Below are positions 1-10,494 of a stretch of DNA of 64,000 nucleotides, piece after piece; within the stretch, counting starts at the first letter, position 1; the number at the start of each line of letters is the position of its first letter. Source of the stretch: Bradyrhizobium iriomotense (GTDB lineage Bacteria > Pseudomonadota > Alphaproteobacteria > Rhizobiales > Xanthobacteraceae); the NCBI RefSeq assembly GCF_018129405.1, contig NZ_JAFCLP010000003.1, positions 124,001 through 188,000 on the forward strand. Reading direction: 5' to 3'. Under the pieces are notes generated by a model. The model made no database searches. It was not told where the DNA came from and worked only from the letters and a program-made list of their open reading frames with translations. Position numbers and translations under genes: made by a program.

Positions 1-1792
1 CGACGCTGACGCCCTCCGGCCACTTCATGCATTCCATGCAGGCGCGGCGCAGGATCCAGCGGCCGAGATCGACGATCAGGCCCATATCCTCGGCGACCGG
101 GATGATGTCGACCGGCGAAACCGTGCCGCGCACCGGATGATTCCAGCGCAGCAGCGCCTCGCAGGTCGTGATCTTGCCGGACTTCAGATTGACCAGCGGC
201 TGGTAGAACAGCTCGAACTCCTCGTTGGCGAGCGCCTTGCGCAGGTCGAGCTCGAGGATGCGGCGGGCCTCGACGGTCGCCGCCATCTCGTCGCGGAAGA
301 AGCAGAAGGTGCCGCGGCCGTCGGCCTTGGCGCGGTACAGCGCCATGTCGGCGTTCTTGAGCAGGGTGTCGGCGCTGACCTTGCCGTCCGGCGAGGTCAT
401 CGCGATGCCGACGCTGGCGCCGATCTCGACCAGGTGATTGTCGATGCGGTAGCGCTCGCTGAGGCGCTCGACGATGCGGCGGGCGAGGCTCGCGGCGTCC
501 TCGGCCGAAGAGATGTTCTGCTGGAACACGACGAACTCGTCGCCGCCGAAGCGGGCGACGAAATCCTCGGGCCGCAGCATCTCGCGCAGGCGATTGGCGA
601 CCGCGCACAGGAGCTGATCGCCGCAGGGGTGACCGAGCGTGTCGTTGACCTGCTTGAACTGGTCGAGATCGACGAACAGCAAAGCGGAGAGCCGTTCGGC
701 GTGGTGGGCATTGGCCAGCAGCCGCTCGATCTCGTCGCGGAAAGAGACCCGGTTGGGCAGCGCAGTGAGCTCGTCATAGCGGGCGAGATGGCTGATGCGG
801 GCTTCGGCGTTGGTGCGTTCGGTGATGTCTTCGAGCAGCAGCACGGTGCCGCCGCCGGTCATCGGCTGGAACGTCCAGGCCAGCGTGCGGCCGCGCGACG
901 AATCCGGATCGGCGGTGACGATCTCGCAGATTCGCGCATGGGCGATCTCGGCCAGGATCTGGTTGCCGCTCTCCGCCGAGATGGAGCCCGCGGCGATGCA
1001 GGCCGACACGATGTCGCCCGCGGTGGCGCCGCGCTTGACCAGATCCTCCGGCAGGCCCATCAGCTCGCCGAAACGATGGTTCATCACCGCAAGGCGCCCG
1101 TCGGCGCGAAACATGCACAGGCCATGCGGCATGTTGTTGAGCGCGGTGTCGAACTGGCTCGCCAGCGCGGATTCACGGAAGCTCGAGGTCAGCGCCTTGA
1201 CGAAGATCGCATGCAGGCTGAGGTTGATGTTCTTCAAGCCGATGAAGAAGAAGATGAGCAGGATCGCAAGACCGACGTGGTAGGGGCCGCCGTGCAGCAG
1301 CAGCGCGAGCGACATCGGACCGCAGGCGAGCGCGACGTGCCACTGGATCACCCGGGGCTGGCCGTAATTGCGGGCGGCGCCGCCGGCGGTGTAGCCGATG
1401 CCGATGGCGACAGCGAGCATGTCGGCCACCGGATCCTCGTTGTTGTAGATGACGACGAAGGACCACACGCCGAGCACCGCCGCATAGCTGAGCGCGCCGA
1501 ACCAGTAGCGCGGCTCCAGATGCTTGGCCTCTTCGAACGTGAGCGGGAACGTGCGGTTCTCGTATCCGCGCATCTGGAACGCGCGCGCGGTGCCGATGGC
1601 GATCAGCAGAAACGCGATCGGCCACAGCCAGACGTCGCCGGTCTTCAGCGCAGTCATGACCGCGGCCACGGCGGCGGAGGCCGAGCCGAGGAAGATCGCC
1701 CAGAAATTCTGCACCATAGAGTTGATGAGAGCGGCGTAGAGTATCGGCTCCAGCTCGTCTCGATCGCTCTGCTTCTGGTCGGCCAGCTGCAT
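1..1792 (-). CDS. Membrane GGDEF/EAL protein with PAS domain (C-terminus cut by window edge)
   Basis: This is a cyclic-di-GMP turnover enzyme; 597 residues are visible and the rest lies beyond position 1. The start ATG at 1792 follows an in-frame TAG six bases upstream. Residues about 20-200 are hydrophobic, with several membrane helices. A PAS-like sensor region follows at about 225-345. The GGDEF domain has an intact FGGDEF signature at residues 415-420 (around base 550) and an RxxD inhibitory-site motif (RPED) just upstream, so diguanylate cyclase activity with product inhibition is plausible. The EAL domain begins at about residue 520 and shows the EALLRW motif before the sequence ends, so phosphodiesterase competence cannot be judged. 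The gene is on the same strand as tolB but 236 bp away, and a shared transcript is not evident. The domain assignment is firm; the signal sensed is unknown. Confidence 0.93.
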   Translation of the reverse strand, partial: MQLADQKQSDRDELEPILYAALINSMVQNFWAIFLGSASAAVAAVMTALKTGDVWLWPIAFLLIAIGTARAFQMRGYENRTFPLTFEEAKHLEPRYWFGALSYAAVLGVWSFVVIYNNEDPVADMLAVAIGIGYTAGGAARNYGQPRVIQWHVALACGPMSLALLLHGGPYHVGLAILLIFFFIGLKNINLSLHAIFVKALTSSFRESALASQFDTALNNMPHGLCMFRADGRLAVMNHRFGELMGLPEDLVKRGATAGDIVSACIAAGSISAESGNQILAEIAHARICEIVTADPDSSRGRTLAWTFQPMTGGGTVLLLEDITERTNAEARISHLARYDELTALPNRVSFRDEIERLLANAHHAERLSALLFVDLDQFKQVNDTLGHPCGDQLLCAVANRLREMLRPEDFVARFGGDEFVVFQQNISSAEDAASLARRIVERLSERYRIDNHLVEIGASVGIAMTSPDGKVSADTLLKNADMALYRAKADGRGTFCFFRDEMAATVEARRILELDLRKALANEEFELFYQPLVNLKSGKITTCEALLRWNHPVRGTVSPVDIIPVAEDMGLIVDLGRWILRRACMECMKWPEGVSV

Positions 1793-1951
1793 TGGCTAAT
1801 TACGCGTCCCGTTTAGAGCGTACTTTTACCCAGCCCAGGTGAAGCCTTTCTGAGGGAACATCGTTAAAGTCGAGTTGTTTTTCGGCAATTGCGAACGCGA
1901 TTCTGCTGAAATATCAAGCAACTAGGCAAGCGTTGCCGAGCACAAGGTGAA

Positions 1952-1967
1952 GGAAAGCTTGCTTTCC
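1952..1967. terminator. Small hairpin between tolB and the GGDEF/EAL gene
   Basis: A perfect 7-bp stem (GGAAAGC/GCTTTCC) with a 2-base loop lies about 60 bp downstream of the tolB stop. There is no clear T-run next to it on the minus strand, so a role as terminator is weak. The 236-bp spacer otherwise holds nothing coding, and no pal gene. Confidence 0.25.
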
Positions 1968-2028
1968 CCACCAAACGCGAAAAAATCGGTGCTTTTTTTC
2001 GATAACATCGCGCGTCTGAACACGCGAT

Positions 2029-3396
2029 TTATTGGCCAGCGGTCGAGGACAATAGCGGCGACCATGCCGGGTCGGAGGCGAAGCCCGGCGTCGGCACCTT
2101 CAATTCGTTGCGACCGGAAATATCGACGCTGTACAGCGACGGTCCGCCGTTGCCGCCGGGATCGCGGAAGAACATCAGCACGCGGCCGTTCGGCGAGAAG
2201 GTCGGGCCCTCGTTGTGGAAGCCGGAGGTGAGCAGCCGCTCGCCGGAGCCGTCCGGCTTCATCACGCCGATCGAGAACTGCCCGCCGCCCTGCCGGGTGA
2301 AGGCGATGTAATCGCCCTTCGGCGACCACACCGGTGTCGAATAGCTGGCGTTGGTGTCGTCCTTGGAGAAGGAGATGCGCTGCGCCTGCCCTCCGCCCGC
2401 CGCCATCACGTAGATCTGCGACCTGCCGCCACGATCGGACTCGAAGCAGATGCGGGTGCCGTCCGGCGAGTAGGACGGAGACGTGTCGATCGCCGGCGTG
2501 TCGGTGAGGCGCGTGGTCGAACGCGAGCGCAGATCCATCACGAACAGGTTGGAATTGCCGCCCTGCTGCAGGCTCATGATGACGCGCTGGCCGTCCGGCG
2601 AGAAGCGCGGCGCGAAGGTCATGCCGGGGAAGTTGCCGACGATCTCGCGCTGACCAGTCTCGATGTTGAAGAGATAGACCTTCGGATCGCCCTGGCCGAA
2701 CTCCATGTACGTGATCTCTTGCGAGTTCGGCGAGAAGCGCGGCGTCAGCACGAGGTCGGAGCCGCGGGTCAGATAGCGCACATTGGCGCCGTCCTGGTCC
2801 ATCATCGCAAGCCGCTTGACGCGACGCTCCTTCGGCCCGGTCTCGTCGACGAACACGACGCGGCTGTCGAAATAGCCCTTCTCGCCGGTCATGCGCTCGT
2901 AGATCTGGTCGGAGATGATGTGGGCGATGCGGCGCCAATATTCCGGCGAGGTGAAATATTGCTGTCCCGCAAGCTGCTGGCCGGTGACCACGTCCCACAG
3001 GCGGAATTCGGCCTTGAGCCTGCCGTCCGGCTGCCGCGTCATGCGGCCGGTGACCAAGGCCTGCGCGTTGAGGGTCTTCCAGTTCTGGAATTGCGGCGCG
3101 ACATCGATGTTGCTGATGCGCTCGATGAAGGCGGCCTGGTCGATCGGCGCGAACAGGCCCGAGCGCTTCAGATTGTTGGTGATGACCTGGGTGACGCCGT
3201 TGCCGACGTCGCCGTCTGACGGCGAGCCCGGCACAAAGCCGGAGATCGCGATCGGGATCGGCTGGAATGCCGTGGGATCGATGCGGAGGCGGCCGTCCTG
3301 CCCTTGAGCGAACGCGCGTCCGCCCCCGAGCATCGCGAGCGTCGATCCGGTCAGGGTCATGAAGCGGCGGCGGTTCATCGATCGAACGTCATTCAT
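2029..3396 (-). CDS. tolB: Tol-Pal system beta-propeller protein TolB
   Basis: Periplasmic TolB, the part of the Tol-Pal envelope complex that links TolA to Pal during cell constriction. The chosen start (ATG 3396, MNDVRS) lies 23 bp after the tolA stop and gives 455 residues. A longer in-frame extension would run back into tolA and lacks a signal sequence. The N-terminus has a twin-arginine-like signal ([11 protein letters not shown] followed by a hydrophobic stretch and a FAQ cleavage site). An N-terminal domain precedes WD40-like propeller repeats with the recurring FSPDG/YSPDG motif at about residues 215-430. It is the last gene of tolQ-tolR-tolA-tolB. The expected downstream pal is absent from the 236 bp that follow. 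Confidence 0.96.
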   Translation of the reverse strand: MNDVRSMNRRRFMTLTGSTLAMLGGGRAFAQGQDGRLRIDPTAFQPIPIAISGFVPGSPSDGDVGNGVTQVITNNLKRSGLFAPIDQAAFIERISNIDVAPQFQNWKTLNAQALVTGRMTRQPDGRLKAEFRLWDVVTGQQLAGQQYFTSPEYWRRIAHIISDQIYERMTGEKGYFDSRVVFVDETGPKERRVKRLAMMDQDGANVRYLTRGSDLVLTPRFSPNSQEITYMEFGQGDPKVYLFNIETGQREIVGNFPGMTFAPRFSPDGQRVIMSLQQGGNSNLFVMDLRSRSTTRLTDTPAIDTSPSYSPDGTRICFESDRGGRSQIYVMAAGGGQAQRISFSKDDTNASYSTPVWSPKGDYIAFTRQGGGQFSIGVMKPDGSGERLLTSGFHNEGPTFSPNGRVLMFFRDPGGNGGPSLYSVDISGRNELKVPTPGFASDPAWSPLLSSTAGQ

Positions 3397-3419
3397 TGCA
3401 AAATTCTTTTGTTCGGATG

Positions 3420-4379
3420 TCACAACATATCTTTCAGGCCGAAAGTCATCGGGATGAGCTTCCAGCTCTCGTATTGCTGCTTCGGCATGAAGGAATAGAC
3501 CTGGCACTGCACGATGGCGCGCTTGGCGCTCTCCGCGACTGCCTGAGCGATCGACCGCGACGGTCCCCTCACCGCGACCACGATCGGCTCGGATGCCAGC
3601 GATCCGTCGATCTTCATGGGAATGTCGATGTCGGCTTCGTATTGATCGGCGTCCTGCCCGTTATAGGTGGGCGTGAAGCAGCGTTTGACGGCGCCCTGGA
3701 ATGCACCGCGCCAGGTCGCGACGTTGTTTGCTGCAGTCCCGGTCGCCGATCCCAGCGAAGCCGACGCGTTCAGCGCCGAGCCGGCGAGTTCGTGCCGGGT
3801 CGCGGCGCGCTTGTCGAGGTCGCGCTGGATCTGCGCGGGATCGAACGTGCGCTCCTTCGGCTTCGGCTGCTGCTGCGGCTGCACCGCCGCGACCTTCTGC
3901 TCCACGGGCTTGGGCGGCGGCTTCTTGGTGTCCAGCTTCTTCTGGAGTTCGGCGATCGGATCTTCCTTGGCCGGATCAGGCTTCTTTTCCTGCGGCTTTG
4001 GCTCTTCCTTCGGCTTCGCCTCGGCCACCGGCTTCGGCGGCTCGGGCTTCTTCTCGACCGGCTTCTCCACGGGTTTCGGCGGCGGCTCCGGCTGCGAATT
4101 GGTCTTGATCAGCTCTTTCTTCTCGGTGACCTTGCCGACGGCGTCTTCCTCGGGCTTGGCCTCGGCGATCTTCTCGACCTTGGGCTTCGGCTCTTCCTTC
4201 TTGCCGGTCTTCTGCCCCGCCATCATCTTGGCGAGCTGATCGGTGGAGATGATGTCGACCGGGAGCGATTCCTCCGGAGCGATGTAGGCCTTGCTGCTAA
4301 AGGTGACGAGCCCCCATCCAAGCACGAGGACATGGAGGGCAATCGACGCAACGAGTGTCTTGTCGACGTTCACCTTCAC
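3420..4379 (-). CDS. tolA: Tol-Pal system protein TolA
   Basis: Inner-membrane protein that spans the periplasm and couples the TolQR proton motor to TolB/Pal; 319 residues from a GTG start only 4 bp after the tolR stop. Residues about 9-27 form a single membrane anchor ([16 protein letters not shown]). Residues about 60-195 are a Lys/Pro/Glu-rich, low-complexity region with repeated KPVE and EPKP units, the expected long periplasmic stalk. The C-terminal domain at about 215-319 contains the CFTPTYNG segment and the basic/aromatic end typical of alphaproteobacterial TolA. The tight spacing argues for translational coupling with tolR. Confidence 0.94.
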   Translation of the reverse strand: MKVNVDKTLVASIALHVLVLGWGLVTFSSKAYIAPEESLPVDIISTDQLAKMMAGQKTGKKEEPKPKVEKIAEAKPEEDAVGKVTEKKELIKTNSQPEPPPKPVEKPVEKKPEPPKPVAEAKPKEEPKPQEKKPDPAKEDPIAELQKKLDTKKPPPKPVEQKVAAVQPQQQPKPKERTFDPAQIQRDLDKRAATRHELAGSALNASASLGSATGTAANNVATWRGAFQGAVKRCFTPTYNGQDADQYEADIDIPMKIDGSLASEPIVVAVRGPSRSIAQAVAESAKRAIVQCQVYSFMPKQQYESWKLIPMTFGLKDML

Positions 4380-4383
4380 CGGC

Positions 4384-4833
4384 TTATCCCTGATCCGCCT
4401 CGGTCACGAGCGCCAGCTTCTTGAATCCGGCGCCGGACAACAGGCCCATGACCTTGGCCACCGTGCCGTAATCCGCCTTCTTGTCGGCGCGCAGATAGAT
4501 GCGCTCCTCGAGCCCGCCGCGCGCGTCCGTGATGGCCTTCAGCTTCGGCACCAGCTCATTGATCGCGACCTCGGAATCGTTGATGAACACCTTGCCCTTG
4601 ATGTCGACCGACATCTGCAGCGGCTTCTGGTCGTTGTTTTCGAGACTCTTGGCCTGGGTCTGCGGCAGGTCGAGCGGCACGCCGACCGTCAGCATGGGCG
4701 CCGACACCATGAAGATGATGAGCAGCACCAGCATCACGTCGACCATCGGCGTGACGTTGATCTCGGCCACGACGGGCTTGCGCCGGCCACGGCGCCCGCC
4801 GCCTCCGGACGAACTCGCAACGTTCATGGCCAT
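4384..4833 (-). CDS. tolR: Proton-channel subunit TolR (ExbD/TolR family)
   Basis: The partner of TolQ in the proton-driven motor of the Tol-Pal system; 149 residues, the usual size. There is a short cytoplasmic N-terminus rich in Ser/Gly/Arg, then one membrane helix at about residues 27-47. The helix carries the conserved Asp of the family in the segment INVTPMVDVMLVLLIIFM, and this residue takes part in proton conduction. The periplasmic domain follows (residues about 50-149). It starts 62 bp after the tolQ stop and ends 4 bp before tolA. Confidence 0.96.
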   Translation of the reverse strand: MAMNVASSSGGGGRRGRRKPVVAEINVTPMVDVMLVLLIIFMVSAPMLTVGVPLDLPQTQAKSLENNDQKPLQMSVDIKGKVFINDSEVAINELVPKLKAITDARGGLEERIYLRADKKADYGTVAKVMGLLSGAGFKKLALVTEADQG

Positions 4834-4895
4834 GATCGCGTGCCCAAATTGACCTTCACACTATACATGCTGTCCGTCAGCATACATGCCGCCTG

Positions 4896-5612
<717 letters not shown>

Positions 5613-6144
5613 AAGCGATATCCTCTCAAGGCGATCTCTAAACCTCATGTCCCGGCCAGCAAATGACTGCCGGTTCCCCAACCGCCGCGCCAACCGCGCA
5701 GCCGGCAAGCCCGCTCAAAGCCTTTTTTTCTTTCTGGGGTGCAGGGCTCGTCCAAAGCCGGCCGCCTGCATTCCCTGCCAAGATGTCAAAACTAAGGGGC
5801 CTCGGCCCCAGGCCTTGACTTCGGGCTCCGGGCACGCCTGTCCGCCCTTACCAGAGCCCGCCGATGGTTAATGCGGGGTTACCGGCGGCGAATTTGGCTG
5901 CGGGAAAGGTAGGCGGTGCAGGGGGATGGCCGTTTTGCCGCGGCGTTCCGCCGCCGAAGGAGGACGCTGCCAGCCCGGAACGAGGTCGGTTCCCTTCCCC
6001 GCAAGGAGGGAGGGAGCGCAGTGTGCGCCTTGGCCAACATCGCGCGTCACCCCATCCTCATGCTCCCTCAGCGGGTGCTAGCTGATAGGGTCCCTTCGCG
6101 GACAACAACGTGCCGATATCACCGGCCAGCCTGAGGAACCCCCC
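5613..6144. other. 532-bp intergenic region between tolQ and ggt
   Basis: This divergent spacer holds no convincing coding sequence. A small hairpin (GGGGCC-TC-GGCCCC) lies at 5796-5809 and a run of seven T begins near 5724. The promoters of tolQ (minus) and ggt (plus) should lie here but no clear -35/-10 pair can be assigned by eye. The bases before ggt carry a GAGGAA ribosome binding site. Confidence 0.5.
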
Positions 6145-7881
6145 ATGCCGAAACCACAAACAAATGTGCGGTGGATGACCGCCGCGGTCGTCTCGATCTG
6201 CCTCGTCACATCGAGCCCCGCGCGCGCGGCATCGGTTGCGCCGGTCGCCGCGGAAAACGGCATGGTGGTGTCGGCACAGCATCTGGCGACTGAGGTGGGC
6301 GTCGAGGTGCTCAAGCGCGGCGGCAATGCCGTCGATGCCGCTGTGGCGGTCGGTTATGCCCTTGCCGTCGTCTATCCGGCGGCCGGCAATCTCGGCGGTG
6401 GCGGCTTCATGACGATTCAGCTCGCCGACGGCCGCAAGTCCTTCCTCGACTTCCGCGAGACCGCCCCCAAGGGGGCGACGGCCAATATGTATCTCGACAA
6501 GGACGGCAACGTCATCAAGGGCGTCTCGACCAAGGGGCATCTGGCCGTCGGCGTGCCGGGGTCCGTCTCGGGTATGGAATTTGCGCGCGAAAAATACGGC
6601 ACCATGAAGCGTGCCGACCTGCTCGCTCCCGCGATCCAGCTCTCCGAACAGGGATTTGTGCTCGACCAGGGCGACATCGACCTGCTGAGCACGGCAACCA
6701 GCGATTTCAAGGACGATCCGGCATCCAGCGCCATCTTTCTCAACAACGGCCAGCCATTCGGTGTGGGCGACAGGCTGGTGCAGTCCGAGCTGGCGAAAAC
6801 CCTGCGCGAGATCAGCAGCAAGGGCACCGACGGTTTCTATAAGGGCTGGGTCGGCAGCGCCATCGTGGCATCCAGCCAGGCCGGCAAAGGCCTGCTGGCG
6901 CAGGACGACCTCGACGGCTACAGGACGCGCGAGCTCGCACCTGTCGAATGCGACTATCGCGGCTATCACGTGGTTTCCGCGCCGCCGCCGAGCTCGGGCG
7001 GCGTCATCATCTGCGAAATCCTGAATATCCTGGAAGGCTATCCGCTCAAGGAGCTGGGCTATCACTCCGCAGCTGCCATGCACGTGCAGATCGAAGCGAT
7101 GCGGCACGCTTACGTGGACCGCAACAGCTATCTCGGCGATCCCGACTTCGTGAAGAATCCGCTCGATCGCCTGCTCGACAAGGCTTACGCGGACAAGATC
7201 CGCGCCGTGATCGACCCGAACAAGGCCGGCGTGTCCAAGGACATCAAGCCGGGCGTCGCGCCGCACGAGGGCAGCAACACCACGCACTATTCAATCGCGG
7301 ACAAGGACGGCAACGCCGTGTCTGTCACCTACACGCTGAACGACTGGTTCGGCGCCAAGGTGACGGCTGCAAAGACCGGCGTGCTGCTCAATGACGAAAT
7401 GGATGACTTCACCGCCAAGGTCGGCGTTCCAAACCTGTATGGCCTGGTGCAGGGTGAGGCCAACGCCATCGCGCCCGGCAAGCGGCCGCTCTCCTCGATG
7501 AGCCCGACCATCGTCAGCAAGGACGGCAAGCCGGTGATGGTGGTTGGGACGCCCGGCGGCAGCCGCATCATCACGGCGGTGCTGCAAACCATGATCAACG
7601 CCATCGACTACGGGATGAACGCGCAGGAAGCCGTCGACATGCCGCGCATCCACCAGCAGTGGCTGCCTGATATTACCAACGCCGAGAATTATGCGCTGTC
7701 GCCGGACACGCAGAAGATTCTGGAGAGCATGGGCCACAAATTCGGGCCGCCACAGCCGGCCAACCATTTGGCCGTCATCATCGTGGGCGCACCGTCGCTC
7801 AACGGCAAGCAAGTCGGCAACAATCGTTACTACGGTGCGAACGATCCGCGCCGCAACTCGGGACTGGCCGCGGGATATTGA
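6145..7881 (+). CDS. ggt: Gamma-glutamyltransferase
   Basis: Periplasmic threonine-type N-terminal nucleophile hydrolase that cleaves and transfers the gamma-glutamyl group of glutathione and related amides; 578 residues. A Sec signal peptide covers residues about 1-28, ending in ARA. The large-subunit signature GGNAVDAAVAVGYALAVVYP and the glycine-rich NLGGGGF follow. The autoprocessing site is the second Thr of NTTHYS (about residue 381), which becomes the N-terminus of the small subunit. The oxyanion and substrate elements PLSSMSPTIV and GTPGGSRI are present. The GAGGAA ribosome binding site about 9 bases upstream supports the start. It appears monocistronic and converges on cysE. Confidence 0.97.
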   Translation: MPKPQTNVRWMTAAVVSICLVTSSPARAASVAPVAAENGMVVSAQHLATEVGVEVLKRGGNAVDAAVAVGYALAVVYPAAGNLGGGGFMTIQLADGRKSFLDFRETAPKGATANMYLDKDGNVIKGVSTKGHLAVGVPGSVSGMEFAREKYGTMKRADLLAPAIQLSEQGFVLDQGDIDLLSTATSDFKDDPASSAIFLNNGQPFGVGDRLVQSELAKTLREISSKGTDGFYKGWVGSAIVASSQAGKGLLAQDDLDGYRTRELAPVECDYRGYHVVSAPPPSSGGVIICEILNILEGYPLKELGYHSAAAMHVQIEAMRHAYVDRNSYLGDPDFVKNPLDRLLDKAYADKIRAVIDPNKAGVSKDIKPGVAPHEGSNTTHYSIADKDGNAVSVTYTLNDWFGAKVTAAKTGVLLNDEMDDFTAKVGVPNLYGLVQGEANAIAPGKRPLSSMSPTIVSKDGKPVMVVGTPGGSRIITAVLQTMINAIDYGMNAQEAVDMPRIHQQWLPDITNAENYALSPDTQKILESMGHKFGPPQPANHLAVIIVGAPSLNGKQVGNNRYYGANDPRRNSGLAAGY

Positions 7882-8044
7882 TCGTCTACGCCACCATCAC
7901 GACTGTCATACCCCGCGACCCGGCTACGCCAAGGCTTCGCCGGGGTTGAGGTCAAGGGGCGCCGAAGCTTTAGCGTAGGCGGCAAGCGGGGTATCCAGTA
8001 CGCTGCGGCCCCTCCGCATCTCAATGCTGCCTCTGGAATACTGG

Positions 8045-8066
8045 ATTGCCCGCTTTCGCGGGCAAT
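8045..8066. terminator. Palindrome between convergent ggt and cysE
   Basis: A perfect 9-bp stem (ATTGCCCGC/GCGGGCAAT) with a TTTC loop lies in the 232-bp gap between two converging genes. The surrounding sequence resembles the dispersed palindromic elements of Bradyrhizobium. It may act as a bidirectional terminator; there is no long T-run. Confidence 0.5.
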
Positions 8067-8113
8067 GACGGCGGGAGATGTGGTCGGGAGCCCCGCCCCG
8101 AAGCGTGATGGGA

Positions 8114-8881
8114 TCAGGCCACTGATGCGGGCTCCGGGCAATTGGTCAATCGCGCGGGATTGCCGACCGCGGTGCAGCCGGCGGGAATGTCCGACGCCAC
8201 CACCGTGTCGGCGCCGATCTTGGCAAAATCGCCGATGCTGATGTCGCCGAGGATGGCCGCGCCGGAGCCGATGAAGACGCCGCGGCCGATCCGCGGCGCG
8301 CGGGTCGGCAGCTCACTGCGGCGGCCGATGCTGACGTTCTGGAGGATGGTAACCTCGTCGCCGATCACAACATTCGCGCCGATCACGATGCCGGTGGCGT
8401 GGTCGAGATAGACCCCCGATCCGATGCTGGCGGCCGGATGAATGCTGACCTGTAAGACGTTCGACGCCTCGTTCTGAAACAGCAGCGCCGCATCGATATG
8501 GCCGCGATGCCACAGCCAGTGCGAGACGCGCCAGGCTTGCAGCGCGACGTAGCCCTTGTAGTGCAGCAAGGGCGGCAGCAGTTCGGTGATGGCGGGATCG
8601 CGGAGTGCGATGGCCTGCAGGTCGCCGCTGGCGGTCTCGATCAGATCCGGCTGGCTGCGAAAGGCCTCGCGTGCAAAGGACGTGAAGCGCGCGCGCTCAG
8701 TGGCGCCGCTGCCAAGCCGTTGCCCGATCAGATCGGCGAGGGCCGCGGCAAAATCGCCATGGATAAGGACTGTATCGGCAAGGGACTTGCCGAAGACGGG
8801 ATCGGCCTCCATCGCATGCTGCGCTTCTTCGCGGATGTCCTGCCAGAGACTGTCGCTCGTCGAGGTCGCAGCTGCCGTCAT
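8114..8881 (-). CDS. cysE: Serine O-acetyltransferase (first step of cysteine synthesis)
   Basis: Transfers acetyl from acetyl-CoA to L-serine to give O-acetylserine in the cytoplasm. The ATG at 8881 (MTAAATSTSD) is preceded by a GAGG ribosome binding site and yields 255 residues, the normal size; longer upstream extensions are low-complexity. The N-terminal helical domain (residues about 10-140) includes the DPA-type segment and HRVSHWLW-like region (VSHWLWHRG). The C-terminal left-handed beta helix is built of hexapeptide repeats, with the catalytic-site stretch LDHATGIVIG and the IGRGVFIGSGAAILG repeats. It converges on ggt. Confidence 0.95.
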   Translation of the reverse strand: MTAAATSTSDSLWQDIREEAQHAMEADPVFGKSLADTVLIHGDFAAALADLIGQRLGSGATERARFTSFAREAFRSQPDLIETASGDLQAIALRDPAITELLPPLLHYKGYVALQAWRVSHWLWHRGHIDAALLFQNEASNVLQVSIHPAASIGSGVYLDHATGIVIGANVVIGDEVTILQNVSIGRRSELPTRAPRIGRGVFIGSGAAILGDISIGDFAKIGADTVVASDIPAGCTAVGNPARLTNCPEPASVA

Positions 8882-9172
8882 CGCCGCCTCTTCATTCTTA
8901 CGTGTCGAATATAGGGCGTGGGCAGCCCGCGCGCCACGCCGCGCCGGCGGTAGGCGTGACACTCCTCGCAACATGTCGCAGTTCCCCGTGAGGCTACGAG
9001 CTTGCATGCCAGGCACCCGAAACCATATAGTCGACCGAATTTCCGACCGACGCTGCTTCGGCCGGAGAAGTACGCGCCCGCGGTGGTCCGCCATCCGCGG
9101 GTTTTTCGTACCCGGCGGCCTGCTGCTGCCGAACCGAAATCCTGTCCCCCTCACCTGAGGTCACGCCAAAAT

Positions 9173-10336
9173 ATGTCGCCCAACGCGCCCGCCGACGACC
9201 ACCATGACGACATCATGTACCCCTCCGCCGTGCCGTTCCTGCTGGTCCATCTCGGCTGCTTCGCGGCCTTCTGGTCGGGCGTTACCTGGGAGGCCGTCGC
9301 GATCTGCGGTGCACTCTATATCGTGCGCATGTTTGGAATCGGAGCAGGCTACCACCGCTATTTCTCGCATAAGGCTTTTGCGACCGGCCGGGTGTTTCAA
9401 TTCATCCTAGCCTGCCTCGCGCAGAGCAGCGCACAGAAGAGCGTGTTGTGGTGGGCGGCCAAGCATCGGCACCATCATCTGCATTCCGATACCGAATTGG
9501 ATGTACATTCACCGCGCCAACGCGGCTTCCTGTACAGCCATGTCGGCTGGATTTTTCACCGGCAGCACGACGCGACCGACCTCGTGAAGGTCGGCGATCT
9601 CACGGTTTATCCGGAGCTGATGTGGCTGCATCGGCTGGAGCTCCTGCCGGCCGTTGCGCTTGCAGCGCTCTGCTTCGCAGGTGCGGGGTGGTCGGGTCTG
9701 GTGGTCGGCTTCCTGTGGAGCACGGTGCTGGTCTATCATGCGACCTTCTGCATCAACTCCCTCGCCCATGTGCATGGACGCAAGCGCTACGTGACGGGCG
9801 ACGATTCCCGCAACAACTGGCTGCTGGCGTTACTCACTCTCGGTGAGGGCTGGCACAACAATCACCACGCCTATCAGAGCAGCGTACGGCAAGGCTTCCG
9901 CTGGTGGGAAATCGACGTGACCTATTACGTCCTGAAGGTGCTATCGTGGTTCGGAATCGTCTGGAACATGAAGGCGCCGCCCGAACTGGTGCTGCGCAAC
10001 GAGCAGCCGCTCGGTGCACGGGTCATCAATCGGGCGGCCCGTCAGCTTGCCGGACGGTTCGACGCTCACGCGCTGGCGCACGCGATCTCGTCGGCGCTGC
10101 ACCGCGCTGATCTCGCCCAGCTGCAGCTGCCGACGCTGCACGACGTCCTCAATCGCGCCCATGACAGCGTCGATGCGCTGACGCATCTGCACCTGCCGAA
10201 GATCCCGACCCGCGACGAGTTTCTCGCCGAAGCCAGGGCGATGTTCGCGCGAACGCGATCGCTCAACGAGATCGTCGACCACGCCTACGAGCACTTTTTG
10301 ACGTCGGTTCGCGCGCAGCTCGTCACGGTGCGCTGA
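9173..10336 (+). CDS. Membrane fatty-acid desaturase, acyl-CoA Delta9 type
   Basis: Integral membrane di-iron desaturase of 387 residues that would introduce a double bond in saturated acyl chains. The three histidine boxes are intact: HRYFSHK (HxxxxH, about residue 62), HRHHH (HxxHH, about residue 100) and HNNHH (about residue 228). Hydrophobic helix pairs flank the boxes. The ATG at 9173 is chosen because a GAGG lies 12 bases upstream and because the upstream extension is Arg/Pro-rich and non-homologous in character. The C-terminal 100 residues after the third box are soluble and helical, longer than in the shortest bacterial members. It is divergent from cysE. Whether the substrate is acyl-CoA or phospholipid cannot be told. 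Confidence 0.93.
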   Translation: MSPNAPADDHHDDIMYPSAVPFLLVHLGCFAAFWSGVTWEAVAICGALYIVRMFGIGAGYHRYFSHKAFATGRVFQFILACLAQSSAQKSVLWWAAKHRHHHLHSDTELDVHSPRQRGFLYSHVGWIFHRQHDATDLVKVGDLTVYPELMWLHRLELLPAVALAALCFAGAGWSGLVVGFLWSTVLVYHATFCINSLAHVHGRKRYVTGDDSRNNWLLALLTLGEGWHNNHHAYQSSVRQGFRWWEIDVTYYVLKVLSWFGIVWNMKAPPELVLRNEQPLGARVINRAARQLAGRFDAHALAHAISSALHRADLAQLQLPTLHDVLNRAHDSVDALTHLHLPKIPTRDEFLAEARAMFARTRSLNEIVDHAYEHFLTSVRAQLVTVR

Positions 10337-10393
10337 CCAGGGTGACCTGCAAGGCAATCTGAACGTCGCGGCTGCCCAGCCGCAGTCCCCTCA

Positions 10394-10432
10394 AAACCAA
10401 ACCGCCCGCCTGCGGGTTGCGCAGACGGGCGG
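10394..10432 (-). terminator. Rho-independent terminator for the DUF2852 gene
   Basis: On the minus strand the sequence forms CCGCCCG-T-CTGCG, a CAACC loop, then CGCAG-G-CGGGCGG: a 13-bp stem with one G-T pair. It is followed by TTTGGTTTT. It lies about 60 bp downstream of the stop at 10495, in the gap between two converging genes. Confidence 0.75.
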
Positions 10433-10494
10433 CTCGGGGCCATCAGGACTTTGGGGGCATGCGCCTGAAGGCTTTGAGAGGTATTGGCTTCAGA

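Noticed and set aside
137-1816. Long plus-strand reading frame of 559 codons
   Set aside because: It is antisense to the GGDEF/EAL gene, whose motifs (FGGDEF, EALLRW) read clearly on the minus strand; high GC creates such open antisense frames.
1793-2028. Short pal gene or fragment after tolB
   Set aside because: No lipobox, no OmpA-like peptidoglycan-binding motif and no open frame of adequate length is present in the 236 bp.
3396-3507. Longer N-terminus for TolB
   Set aside because: The extension would overlap the end of tolA and precede the signal sequence by 37 residues; the start at 3396 gives a proper export signal.
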